Source: Sulfurospirillum sp. UBA6810 (lineage in GTDB: Bacteria > Campylobacterota > Campylobacteria > Campylobacterales > Sulfurospirillaceae). Taken from it: a stretch of 15,774 nucleotides of DNA. Numbering within the stretch: the first letter of the stretch is position 1; every line of letters begins with the position of its first letter. Below are positions 7,901 through 14,719 of the stretch, piece after piece. The notes under the pieces are model-generated. The model ran no database searches and was not told the origin of the DNA. It saw nothing but the letters and a program-made list of their open reading frames with translations. Where the stretch lies: positions 810-16,583 of the forward strand of contig DKEY01000189.1 in NCBI GenBank assembly GCA_002469305.1. Reading direction: 5' to 3'. A program made the translations under genes and the position numbers.

Positions 7901-8628
7901 TTAAAAAGTTAGATAGCTCTTATAAAAGACAACTAATATACAATATGATGATAATTTTTAAAGATAAAAGAATGTTAAAGTTTAGTAGTGGAGTTCAAAC
8001 TAGCTATGATGAAGTAGCAAACTTTTTAAACCAAAAATCATTAGGTATTTTAGAAATTGAAGAGTTAAATAAGTTATTAGAAAAAGTAGATGCAGAGAGC
8101 TTTTGGCATGATTACATATTGAATGAAATCAGTACAAAGTCTCAAAATGAAGCAAATAATTTTAATAGGCTCAAAGTCCAATCTCTTGTAGAGTTTATAA
8201 ACAAAAGTGAGATTTTAGACTACAAAGATTTTTTTGAAGAGTTTTGCTTAAGACTCTTGGATATTAAAATAGCAATAGAGGACAATAGAGACAATGAAAG
8301 AGAACTGTTTTATGTAAATGGAAAAGCAAAAACAGAAAATGAATGTAGAGATGTGATTGTTCAAAAGTTGAAAGATAAGTATCAAGATATCATCGTGTCA
8401 AGAGAACAACAAGAAGCAAACAATAGAGCAGATATAAATATAAAATACAAAAAAAATAATAACTTTGAGATACAAATCGAGTGTAAAAGAGATGATAATA
8501 GTGAGATATACACAGGTATAAAAGAACAGCTTATAGATAAGTACTTTGCGACACATGTGAGCTATGGAATTTACTTGATTTTTTATTTTGGAGAAAAAAA
8601 GATATGCAAAAAATGTTGGATAAGATAA
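4972..8628 (+). CDS. NACHT-like STAND NTPase with C-terminal PD-(D/E)xK nuclease domain, candidate anti-phage protein
   Basis: The 1,218-residue protein has a P-loop at 33–41 (GSPGSGKTS), a Walker B ILLLDGLDE at 74–82 (the DGLDE form typical of NACHT ATPases) and a following LISCRELDW segment. The NTPase occupies about the first 300 residues. The middle ~800 residues look helical, with a charged coiled-coil-like stretch near 715–745, and probably act as sensor or scaffold. The last ~100 residues resemble a restriction-endonuclease fold: D1154 (RADINI), then E1170-C-K1172 (IQIECKR) and a QLIDKYF helix followed by GIYLIFYF. Such NACHT–nuclease proteins are candidate phage sensors that cleave nucleic acid when triggered. 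The usual STAND layout puts the effector first; here it is last. The frame ends abruptly after an A7 run, and the -1 frame continues 31 codons to 8696, so this C-terminus may be altered. Domains firm; defence role inferred. Confidence 0.88.
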   Translation: MKFIDIPLENTISKEVMSLNDAIEKHNNLVLLGSPGSGKTSLLEKYATENSSAFKVSVKEFLKLDVKVPENTKILLLDGLDEYRSFEKDKAFVVTELAHKLKSYSCKKLISCRELDWYGDNDNKVLQNSLNEYFEIYRISTLNKTLQAKMIDLFDSNLDSSKVVEKFSFTGLLQNPQLLKMIVQTYNKTEETLNTKKDIFEAFIKIAGREHNPQYSSININNEDIFKYNGYLAFFYMLSDVSTFDDEFLAQVANEEFNLDILKEVVKSKLYTQDTIFIHRTIAEYLCAKFIVEYKLNTDNKLFIKRVKTLFITKHDKIVSELRGVYSWIGVLTQDIEYISVDPFYQLVYADNSFFNIEFKKEILTSIKEHSKKEPYFFNAHIDTSLRGFYIEKIDEFLIEEFQDAIKQTNHYLLLLAHIIKDAQNISSKLKEFITEKINDTTVNPYIKENLIVHFDIDGKKKILQKVLNGKIDDNEYNTLKDKLLRKLYPKDIAIEELIEALKKYNKSNMMGQCFYLFDTKFEDKYKLIDELYKNLQELTTDEKVLSFEAREPFYSIELFIKDYFVELCLNYKEKYSAKDIYDILNHFLSYYKNHESLQFEAYTKETKEKLENSKELLEKLANNLFDIFIKERIKAGSIYFYDFDNIFSLAKPTFKSKIFLENMSEKQNETINKELFYNSMVYFKDKKLNSEFETIAKKYNLENDLELFKNPIKSKWQIESEQEQQKRDKELEQKREKNKAYFQSKTDEDILNSFNDLKWAYFFLNQGKGLIDEETKKRLESILKQLLEKYLYKDEANLEKLLPNINKHREIDMIYYEALTLNEDKVNFDALDRDLKEYLYVLDVERENVVNVNHAEKFREYAEENFAIEVLRRAIDKLLEDEKLRCYIKTLEDIKILKNLLHFYNSQDTKKSIVENLVENIHFTIDNDDLEYIFDTYKVLEANLIYKVKKEELLSQEELVNLYSKLFRFDDYKHNFKKLDSSYKRQLIYNMMIIFKDKRMLKFSSGVQTSYDEVANFLNQKSLGILEIEELNKLLEKVDAESFWHDYILNEISTKSQNEANNFNRLKVQSLVEFINKSEILDYKDFFEEFCLRLLDIKIAIEDNRDNERELFYVNGKAKTENECRDVIVQKLKDKYQDIIVSREQQEANNRADINIKYKKNNNFEIQIECKRDDNSEIYTGIKEQLIDKYFATHVSYGIYLIFYFGEKKICKKCWIR

Positions 8629-8696
8629 GAGAAAATATTTCATCGGAGTACGAAAATAGTGTGAAGATAATTTTGATTGATTTGAGGAAAAATTAA
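8594..8696 (+). other. A7 slippery site (A_AAA_AAG) and -1 frame extension of the nuclease C-terminus
   Basis: Seven A residues at 8594–8600 form A_AAA_AAG (8595–8601) in phase with the gene, the same heptamer as E. coli dnaX. Without slippage translation ends at 8626–8628 with CKKCWIR. In the -1 frame, from GAT 8601, 31 further codons run to TAA 8694–8696, giving an amphipathic helix (MLDKIRENI) and a strand (KIILIDLRKN), a plausible nuclease-fold end. That frame stops one base before the next ATG, matching the tight spacing of the rest of the operon. Either a one-base deletion (8 A to 7 A), a sequencing error, a contingency tract or programmed -1 frameshifting explains it. I see no clear stem-loop or upstream SD-like stimulator, though I could not fold it. 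Confidence 0.6.
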
Positions 8697-8697
8697 A

Positions 8698-9738
8698 ATG
8701 AATATTTATGTAGTAGAATCACCATTCCAATTATTATCTGCTATTGAGGCAAATTATCATTTCAAAAATGAAAAAAATGTTCTAATCATTCGATATGCCC
8801 CAGAGCATCTTGGGTTTAAAAATAACGAACAATTAAGAAGCTTAAAAGATAGTATAGAATGGACTGAAATTATTGAGATAGAAACAAATAAATCATATTT
8901 TCATGCAAATATAAAACTACTCAAAGTGCTAAAAAATCTTCAGACATCATTAGATACAGTAAATAAAGTCTTTATTGGCGAGTATAGATCATGGTATATG
9001 AGACAGTTTTTTAATGTCTTAAATCCAGAGCAATGTTTTTTACTAGATGATGGTGGCCAAACAATTGCTGTGCAAAAAAAATATCTTCCATCTGGAAAAT
9101 ATCATAGTGAAAAAAGTTTGAAGTCGCTTATAAAAACTATTTTGAATTATTCATATTTACTTTTTTTAATCAAAAAGATATCAAAAAAAAGAGTTGATAT
9201 CCACCTATTTACATGTTTTGACTTGATACCACATAATGAAAAACAACATATTGTCAAACACAGCTTTGATTATGTTAAAAAAAGAAATACTTCTAAAATG
9301 ATTTTGGAAAAAACAGTTTATTTTTTTGGTAGTAGCATGTCTGAGATAAATTTAATCAAAGAAGATGATTTAATACAAGAACTTCAAAAAATAAAATTAT
9401 TTTTTGAAGAAAGAAAGATTGAAATGATTTATATTCCTCATAGAAGAGAATCTAAAACAAAACTACACAAACTTTCTAATGAGCTAAATATGAAATTAAA
9501 ATATTTTGAATACCCAGCAGAAATAGAATTTACCCTCATGGAAGAAACTCCAGAATATTTAGCCTCTTTCTATTCTACCGCTCTACATACTGTATCATCT
9601 ATGATTGATTTTAAAGAGGTGATAGCATTTGAATTACCGTATGAAAAAATCAGTCCAAAGTATAGAGAAGGTACTCGTGAAATTTATGAAAACTATAAAA
9701 AAACAATGAAAGTAATTAATCTAAATGACACTCACTAA
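8698..9738 (+). CDS. Sialyltransferase-like glycosyltransferase, candidate legionaminic acid transferase
   Basis: The 346-residue protein starts MNIYVVESPFQLLSAIEA, the typical opening of bacterial sialyltransferase-like enzymes (GT52 and polysialyltransferase GT38 relatives). It carries a DDG motif at 117–119 (FLLDDGG), the D/E-D/E-G catalytic motif of that group, and IPHRRES with H248 in place of the usual HP motif. A late Ser/Thr-rich stretch (STALHTVSS) fits the site that binds the CMP phosphate. These enzymes use CMP-nonulosonic acids, and legF just upstream supplies CMP-legionaminic acid, so transfer of legionaminic acid to a growing glycan is the natural reading. It has a GAGGA ribosome-binding site 9 bases before ATG 8698 and overlaps wzx by 14 bases. 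Family membership is likely; exact CAZy family and acceptor are not determined. Confidence 0.75.
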   Translation: MNIYVVESPFQLLSAIEANYHFKNEKNVLIIRYAPEHLGFKNNEQLRSLKDSIEWTEIIEIETNKSYFHANIKLLKVLKNLQTSLDTVNKVFIGEYRSWYMRQFFNVLNPEQCFLLDDGGQTIAVQKKYLPSGKYHSEKSLKSLIKTILNYSYLLFLIKKISKKRVDIHLFTCFDLIPHNEKQHIVKHSFDYVKKRNTSKMILEKTVYFFGSSMSEINLIKEDDLIQELQKIKLFFEERKIEMIYIPHRRESKTKLHKLSNELNMKLKYFEYPAEIEFTLMEETPEYLASFYSTALHTVSSMIDFKEVIAFELPYEKISPKYREGTREIYENYKKTMKVINLNDTH

Positions 9739-10972
9739 ACATATATTTTCATACTCAGCGGCAAATATTATTAACTCTGCTGTTCCTTTTTTGCTTTTGC
9801 CTATACTGACAAGGTATTTGGCACCTGAAGAATATGGTGTGCTTTCATTGATACAAATGATGTTTACATTAGCATTACCATTTGTTTTGATGAATGTACA
9901 TGGGCTTTTTACTATAGAGTATTCTAAGCTCTCTTTTGAAGAGATGAGTGAGCTTATAAGCACTATGATTTGGATACCTGTTGGAGGATTTGTAGTTTTG
10001 CAGGTGATTTTTTTTCTATTTGGTGATTTTGTAGCTAACTTCTTAAGTATCCCTGTAAAATGGGTCTATTTCACTCCGCTTATAGTTTTGACACAGTCAA
10101 TCCCTGCGATGTTACCTGTGCTTTTTCAGGCAAAAAAAGAGCCATTAAATTATGCTTATTTTAAAGTGCTCCTGACAGTTGTAAATCTAGGATTATCTTT
10201 GTTTTTTGTTGTGAGTTTATTACAAGGATATGAGGGGAGATTGTGGGGTATATTTTGGTCGCATTTGATTTTTACACTTGTGGGTTTGATAGTTTTATAT
10301 AGGATGAATTATCTTAGACTACAGTTGTCTTATGCTAAAATTAAAGAAGCTTTAGCATTTGGTGTGCCTCTGATTCCACATGTGTTAGCAGGTGTGTTGC
10401 TCTCTATGTCTGATAGAATCTTTTTGGCTAAAATGCTTGATGCATCAGCTGTAGGTATCTACAGCGTGGCGTTTCAGCTTTCAAGTGCAGTGATGATAGT
10501 GATGACCTCTATAAATCAAGCATGGATACCGCATCTCTTTGAGAAACTAAATAGCAATCCGTCTATAAAAGAAAAAAAAGAGATAGTGGTACAAACATAT
10601 AAAATAATGGGGATAATGAGTTTGATAGCTGTAGCATTTATAATAGTTGTTCCTTATATTTACTCTGTTTTTATTGATGAAAAGTATTTTGAGGGGATTA
10701 ATTTAGCAAGAGTTGTTGCAATAGGGTTTATGTTTCAGGGATTCTATTTTATGGTCACAAACTATATATTTTATACAAAAAAAACACATCTTTTGTCTAT
10801 GATGACTATGTTTGCAGCAGGATTTTTGATGCTACTTAACTATATGCTCATTCCTATGTTTGGGATGTATGGGTCTGCTTATGCAGTTATAGTGGGGTAC
10901 TTTTTTATGTTTGTTTTAACTTGGGTGCTTGCATCTAAAATTTATACTATGCCATGGAGGTTGAAAATATGA
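9725..10972 (+). CDS. wzx: Lipid-linked oligosaccharide flippase (Wzx family)
   Basis: The 415-residue integral membrane protein has about a dozen hydrophobic segments across its length and the typical Wzx opening: IFSYSAANIINSAVPFLLLP followed by ILTRYLAPEEYGVLSL. Wzx proteins, of the MOP exporter superfamily, flip undecaprenyl-diphosphate-linked glycan units from the cytoplasmic to the periplasmic face. The gene lies between a glycosyltransferase and an acetyltransferase with a Wzy-like polymerase two genes on, a normal O-antigen or capsule-type layout. It overlaps the upstream gene by 14 bases and its TGA overlaps the next ATG. A T8 run near 10008 leaves the frame intact. Confidence 0.88.
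   Translation: MTLTKHIFSYSAANIINSAVPFLLLPILTRYLAPEEYGVLSLIQMMFTLALPFVLMNVHGLFTIEYSKLSFEEMSELISTMIWIPVGGFVVLQVIFFLFGDFVANFLSIPVKWVYFTPLIVLTQSIPAMLPVLFQAKKEPLNYAYFKVLLTVVNLGLSLFFVVSLLQGYEGRLWGIFWSHLIFTLVGLIVLYRMNYLRLQLSYAKIKEALAFGVPLIPHVLAGVLLSMSDRIFLAKMLDASAVGIYSVAFQLSSAVMIVMTSINQAWIPHLFEKLNSNPSIKEKKEIVVQTYKIMGIMSLIAVAFIIVVPYIYSVFIDEKYFEGINLARVVAIGFMFQGFYFMVTNYIFYTKKTHLLSMMTMFAAGFLMLLNYMLIPMFGMYGSAYAVIVGYFFMFVLTWVLASKIYTMPWRLKI
10956..10960 (+). promoter_or_regulatory. Ribosome-binding site deciding the acetyltransferase start
   Basis: GGAGG stands 8 bases before ATG 10969, which overlaps the wzx stop as ATGA. This places the start at 10969 rather than at the in-frame ATG 10954 upstream. Confidence 0.65.
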
Positions 10973-11498
10973 GACTACTAAAAAGAATTATAAGGTATTG
11001 TTTTTTCATTATCAGAAAACAAAGAACAATGTTTTACACAAGCATTACAAAGATGAGAGTTGCAGAAGTAAAAGGTAAAATCAAAGTAAATTTTAAAAGT
11101 AGATTTAACAGTTCTACATATTTAGGAAACAATGTTCATTTTAATGGTATGACTATTAATGGGGGGGGGGGAGAGTGACTATTGGAGATAACTTTCACTC
11201 AGGAAGAGAATGCTTAATGATTACGCAAATTCATAATTATGATACTGGCAATGCTATTCCTTACGATGACAGCTATATACTTAAAGATATTATTATCAAA
11301 GACAATGTTTGGTTGGGTGACAGAGTGATCATTTTGGGCGGTGTGATGATCGAGGAGGGTGCTATCATTCAAGCAGGAAGTGTGGTAGTAAGCGATATTC
11401 CAAAATGTGCAATAGCTGGAGGACACCCAGCAAAAGTTTTTAAGTATAGAGATATTGAGCATTATGAGAAGTTGAAAAGTGAAGGAAAATTTAATTGA
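10969..11498 (+). CDS. Phase-variable hexapeptide-repeat acetyltransferase, out of frame at a G11 tract in this sequence
   Basis: Two frames encode one left-handed beta-helix acetyltransferase. The first (10969–11178) gives an N-terminal helix and the start of the coil (YLGNNVHFNGMTING) and stops just after a run of eleven G. The second (readable from 11175 to 11498) continues with VTIGDNFHSG, QIHNYD, VWLGDRVIILGGV and IAGGHPAKV, the ordinary hexapeptide acyltransferase series, with conserved histidines in HSG and HNYD. With 9 or 12 G the frames join into one protein of 175 or 176 residues; with 10 or 11 it is cut short. The likely role is O- or N-acetylation of a sugar in the glycan made by this cluster, so slippage would switch acetylation on and off. 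The second frame opens at GTG 11175, but it is unlikely to act alone. The next gene overlaps its stop as TGATG. Confidence 0.87.
11161..11171 (+). repeat. Homopolymeric G11 contingency tract
   Basis: Eleven consecutive G in AT-rich DNA lie inside the acetyltransferase gene. Such tracts change length by slipped-strand mispairing in Campylobacterota. This length puts the gene out of frame; a multiple of three restores it. Confidence 0.92.
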
Positions 11499-12706
11499 TG
11501 GGAAAAATTAAGCATTATTCTAAAATATGTATTATTAGAAAAAGTTCAATACAAAACTTTTTTATAGCACTATTTTTGTTAATAGTGTTTACCTCGCCGA
11601 TCGTACGCTTTGCAGTTGATTTTTATTTTTATTTATTAGTGATTAGTATTATCGCCACTTTTGTGTTTGTAGATTTTGTTTCAAAAACAGGCAGATATAA
11701 TAGTTTTATGTATATTCCTTTACTTCTTTTACTAGGAATGTTTTTATACATAGGTATTTCTCAGCCTTATAAACTTAATTCACTGTATTATTCTGCTGTT
11801 TCAATGATATTGATTTTGGTGTCATATTGGACTATGAAACAAGATTATAGACTTGTCAAAACTATGGCATTTGTAGCTTTACTAATTTACTATCAATTTT
11901 TTATTTATTCTGGACTTGTTCAAGGTTTTATGCCTGCTGATGTCAATTCTTACTTAGGAGAAAGTAGTAGAAATGCAGTTTCTGCTATAGCATTGTTTTT
12001 ACAAGTTTTATATTCTGCTGCATATTACAGAGTGCATCAAAACCTCCCTCTTTTTACTCCAATTTTTACACTGATAATAGCTATAGTTGCATTTGGCCGA
12101 AGTGGAATTGGATTGAGTGCTATGTTAGTAGTTTTTACTTATTTGTTATTATTTTTACAGAGCAACAGGTTGTCGAAACTTTTAGTTTTTACTGGTTTAA
12201 TAATCGTTTTTTTTATTTTAGTGCAAAACTTACAACAAATTTCAGATTTTTTAGTACTTTATACGAATTTTCAGACTGGGTTAGATAGTCCAAGGTATAT
12301 TATGAATCAAGAGTATGTTAGCAAAATAACATTTGAAAGTTTTTTAATAGGTTTAGATTTATCAACTATACCTATAATTCATAGCCACAGTGATAATCCA
12401 CATAACTCTGTTATATTAGCTCACTCTCAGTTTGGTTTTTTATATGTTTTATTTTTAATGTTTTTTGCTCTGTTTGTTGGATATGTTGTTCTGGTTTATA
12501 AAAACACAGTGGTGTATGGATTTTTGCTTTTACTTTTTTTAACAAGAATTTCTATCGATATATTGGCTTTGCTTGGTGTCTTTGATTTTATTTTTTATTT
12601 TTTAGTATTTTGTATTTACGAAGCATATAAAAAAGGTGAAGCTAGAAGTTTGTTTAAAAAGCAAAGAAGTAAGACAGTTAAGTTTAAAAGAGAAGTTAGT
12701 ATATGA
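11498..12706 (+). CDS. wzy: Wzy-like O-antigen/oligosaccharide polymerase
   Basis: The ~402-residue protein is almost entirely hydrophobic, with roughly ten membrane segments and a larger polar loop in the second half (around residues 265–300, containing SHSDNPHNSVIL). That layout, and the HNS-type motif before a late membrane segment, is typical of Wzy and O-antigen ligase proteins, which join repeat units on undecaprenyl diphosphate in the periplasm. Low conservation makes the specific symbol a judgement from topology and from the nearby wzx. ATG 11498 overlaps the acetyltransferase stop as TGATG; TTG 11495 is an alternative with slightly better spacing from AAGGA (11482–11486). The end overlaps the next gene as ATGA. 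A WaaL-type ligase is the main alternative. Confidence 0.75.
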   Translation: MGKIKHYSKICIIRKSSIQNFFIALFLLIVFTSPIVRFAVDFYFYLLVISIIATFVFVDFVSKTGRYNSFMYIPLLLLLGMFLYIGISQPYKLNSLYYSAVSMILILVSYWTMKQDYRLVKTMAFVALLIYYQFFIYSGLVQGFMPADVNSYLGESSRNAVSAIALFLQVLYSAAYYRVHQNLPLFTPIFTLIIAIVAFGRSGIGLSAMLVVFTYLLLFLQSNRLSKLLVFTGLIIVFFILVQNLQQISDFLVLYTNFQTGLDSPRYIMNQEYVSKITFESFLIGLDLSTIPIIHSHSDNPHNSVILAHSQFGFLYVLFLMFFALFVGYVVLVYKNTVVYGFLLLLFLTRISIDILALLGVFDFIFYFLVFCIYEAYKKGEARSLFKKQRSKTVKFKREVSI

Positions 12707-13902
12707 ATGTAGGAAAAATGATAATATATCACTTAATAGAAAATCTTGATGACACTTATGGTGGTCCTGCAAAGTCAGTGCCGTATCTTGCTAAAAGTTT
12801 AGAAGAGTTAGATGTGAAAAACACTCTACTCTCCATTAAGTATCATGAAAATGAATCAAATGAGGTTATAAAAAAGAGTGGTTTAAATTGGCTTAGCTTT
12901 TCCTATGACTATGTGAAAAAAACACGATACTCAAAAGCACTTAAAGCCTGTCTGCTAGATGTTGTAAAAAATGAGAAAGATATACTTTTGCATACCCATA
13001 ATCTTTGGAACTATATACCTTATCTTGCTTTTCAAAAAAAGAAAAAATACAATATTCCTTTGATAGCCACAATTAGAGGTTCAATTTTTTTAGATAAGAT
13101 TCAAAAAAAACTAGCTTGGTATTTGTTTCAAAAAAAGATGCTCAATAGTTGTAATGTAATTCATGTAACAAAAAAAAATGATGTTAAAGAATTAAAAAAT
13201 ATGGGGATTGAATCAGATATCGCATACATACCAAACGGAATAAACCTAGAAGAGTTTGAAGATATGCCGACAAAAAATTTTTCAAAAAAGAATTTAGACT
13301 TGGAAGACAGGAAATATATACTCTTTTTGGGAAGAGTGCACCCATCAAAAGGGTTAGATTATTTAGTAAATAGTTGGATAAGATTATCTTCAAAATATCA
13401 AAATTGGAATTTACTGATTGTTGGACCAATTTATGATGAACAATATAAAAATAAAATCCTTTCAAAAATAAAATCTTTTGGTTTGCAAGAAAGAGTTCAC
13501 TTTAAAGGAATGTTAAAGGGTGAATTCAAAGTAGATGCTTTGAATGCTAGTGATTTATTTGTACTACCTTCATATTCTGAAAACTTTGGAATGTCTATAG
13601 CAGAAGCGATGGCTGCGAAACTTCCAGTGATCACTACACGTGGGGCACCATGGCAAGAGATAGAAGAGTATGATGCGGGCTGGTGGGTAGAGCTTAGCCA
13701 AGAAAATATTGATAACGCTCTGGCCGAAGCTTTGGCTGGTGGAGAAGGTAAACTAAAGCAAAAAGGCTTGAATGGTTTTGAGCTAATTCAAAAATATGAG
13801 TGGAAATATCAAGCCAAAAAAATGAAGCAAGTGTACGAGTGGGTTTTGGGCAAGGAGAAGAGGCCTGAGTTTGTTTATGGAGTTGGAGAAGAAATAAATT
13901 GA
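12703..13902 (+). CDS. GT4-family glycosyltransferase
   Basis: The 399-residue GT-B enzyme starts IIYHLIENLDDTYGGPAKS, the usual opening of GT4 enzymes with a Gly-rich loop and an xPAKSV helix. Other signatures are ATIRGS, IPNGINLEEF, ILFLGRVHPSKGLDYL (start of the nucleotide-binding domain) and SENFGMSIAEAMA, which holds the EX7E pair E293 and E301. It is a retaining transferase using a nucleotide sugar on the cytoplasmic side to extend the lipid-linked glycan. Donor and acceptor cannot be read from the sequence. The start at 12703 overlaps the polymerase stop as ATGA; a second in-frame ATG at 12718 has an AGGA too close to be preferred. An A9 run at 13170–13178 does not disturb the frame. 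Confidence 0.9.
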   Translation: MNVGKMIIYHLIENLDDTYGGPAKSVPYLAKSLEELDVKNTLLSIKYHENESNEVIKKSGLNWLSFSYDYVKKTRYSKALKACLLDVVKNEKDILLHTHNLWNYIPYLAFQKKKKYNIPLIATIRGSIFLDKIQKKLAWYLFQKKMLNSCNVIHVTKKNDVKELKNMGIESDIAYIPNGINLEEFEDMPTKNFSKKNLDLEDRKYILFLGRVHPSKGLDYLVNSWIRLSSKYQNWNLLIVGPIYDEQYKNKILSKIKSFGLQERVHFKGMLKGEFKVDALNASDLFVLPSYSENFGMSIAEAMAAKLPVITTRGAPWQEIEEYDAGWWVELSQENIDNALAEALAGGEGKLKQKGLNGFELIQKYEWKYQAKKMKQVYEWVLGKEKRPEFVYGVGEEIN

Positions 13903-14645
13903 AAATCTCCATCATCACCGTAGTCTGGAATAACGCCGCCACAATAAAAGACGCCATAGAGTCAGTCTTGTCGCAAACATACGATAACATCGAATACATC
14001 ATCATAGACGGTGCTAGCACCGATGGTACGGTCGAGATCATCAAAAGCTACGGCGACAAGATAGCCGCGTTTGTGAGCGAAACCGACCGTGGTTTGTACG
14101 ATGCCATGAACAAAGGTATTGCCTTGGCCACGGGAGACATTGTGGGTATCCTCAATAGCGATGATTTCTACATCAACTCTCATGTGCTTGAAGATGTCGC
14201 CTTGGCTTTTGAGCAAAGCCAGTGCGACGCACTCTTTGCAGATTTGGTTTTTGTCCATCCTGCAAATCTTGAAAAAGTCGTACGCTACTACGACAGCAGT
14301 CATTTTTCTCCTGAAAAATTCGCCTACGGATGGATGCCTGCACATCCTACTTTTTTTGTGAAGCGGGAAGTTTATGAGAAGTATGGCGTGTTTAGAACAG
14401 ATCTCAAAATTGGAGCAGATTTTGATATATTGGCACGGTTTTTATACACTCACAAGATAAGTTATAGCTATATGAAAGAGGTACTTGTGAAGATGAGAGT
14501 GGGTGGAGTGAGTACCTCTTTTAGTAGTATTTGGTACAACAACATTGAGCAACTACGAGTTTGTAAAGAAAATGGGATAGATACAAACTGGATAAAAATC
14601 TTAAGTAAATATCCCAAAAAAATGTTAGGGCTTGTGAAAAGATGA
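13899..14645 (+). CDS. GT2-family glycosyltransferase
   Basis: The 248-residue GT-A enzyme opens KISIITVVWNNAATIKDAIE and carries IIIDGASTDGT and ILNSDDFY, whose acidic residues bind the metal and nucleotide sugar, then DRGLYDAMNKG and a late GADFDILARF acidic motif. This is the WcaA-like short GT2 type common in O-antigen clusters, an inverting transferase acting in the cytoplasm. The likely start is TTG 13899, overlapping the previous stop as TTGA, 10 bases after GGAG (13885–13888). Composition is mosaic: two 60-base samples near 13921–14040 are 45–47% G+C, while samples near 14401–14580 are about 32%. The 5' two thirds also use C/G-ending codons more freely, suggesting a recombinant origin. 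Its TGA overlaps the ATG of a decayed epimerase. Confidence 0.9.
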   Translation: MKISIITVVWNNAATIKDAIESVLSQTYDNIEYIIIDGASTDGTVEIIKSYGDKIAAFVSETDRGLYDAMNKGIALATGDIVGILNSDDFYINSHVLEDVALAFEQSQCDALFADLVFVHPANLEKVVRYYDSSHFSPEKFAYGWMPAHPTFFVKREVYEKYGVFRTDLKIGADFDILARFLYTHKISYSYMKEVLVKMRVGGVSTSFSSIWYNNIEQLRVCKENGIDTNWIKILSKYPKKMLGLVKR

Positions 14646-14719
14646 AAAAGCTTCTAATCACAAGTATAAACGGCTTTATAGGAAGTAAAATAATTTTCTC
14701 ACAGAGAGTGCAAGCATAA
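14642..14719 (+). pseudogene. 5' remnant of a sugar-nucleotide epimerase (SDR) gene
   Basis: A 25-codon frame, coupled to the GT2 stop as ATGA, encodes MKKLLITSINGFIGSKI, the first strand and dinucleotide-binding loop of an extended SDR protein, then stops. The first glycine of the TGxxGFxG motif is replaced by Ser. The remaining 17 bases up to 14736 hold nothing recognisable. The intact epimerase begins right after it, so this is probably the leftover of an older allele replaced by recombination. Confidence 0.6.

Noticed and set aside
10008..10015. T8 run in wzx as a phase-variation tract
   Set aside because: It lies in a membrane-segment coding region rich in Phe codons and the gene is unbroken; nothing sets it apart from other T runs nearby.
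11175..11498. A separate short acetyltransferase starting at GTG 11175
   Set aside because: It lacks the first coils of the beta-helix and a ribosome-binding site; the upstream frame supplies exactly the missing part across the G11 tract, so one phase-variable gene is the better reading.
13170..13178. A9 run in the GT4 gene as a second contingency tract
   Set aside because: The frame is intact and the run encodes a natural T-K-K-N stretch; A runs of this size are expected in such AT-rich DNA. Read data would be needed to claim switching.
13962..14345. Long antisense frame opposite the GT2 gene, and a + strand frame at 14119–14361
   Set aside because: Both are shadows of the higher-GC part of the GT2 gene, have no recognisable domains and no ribosome-binding sites; GT2 motifs are clear in the chosen frame.
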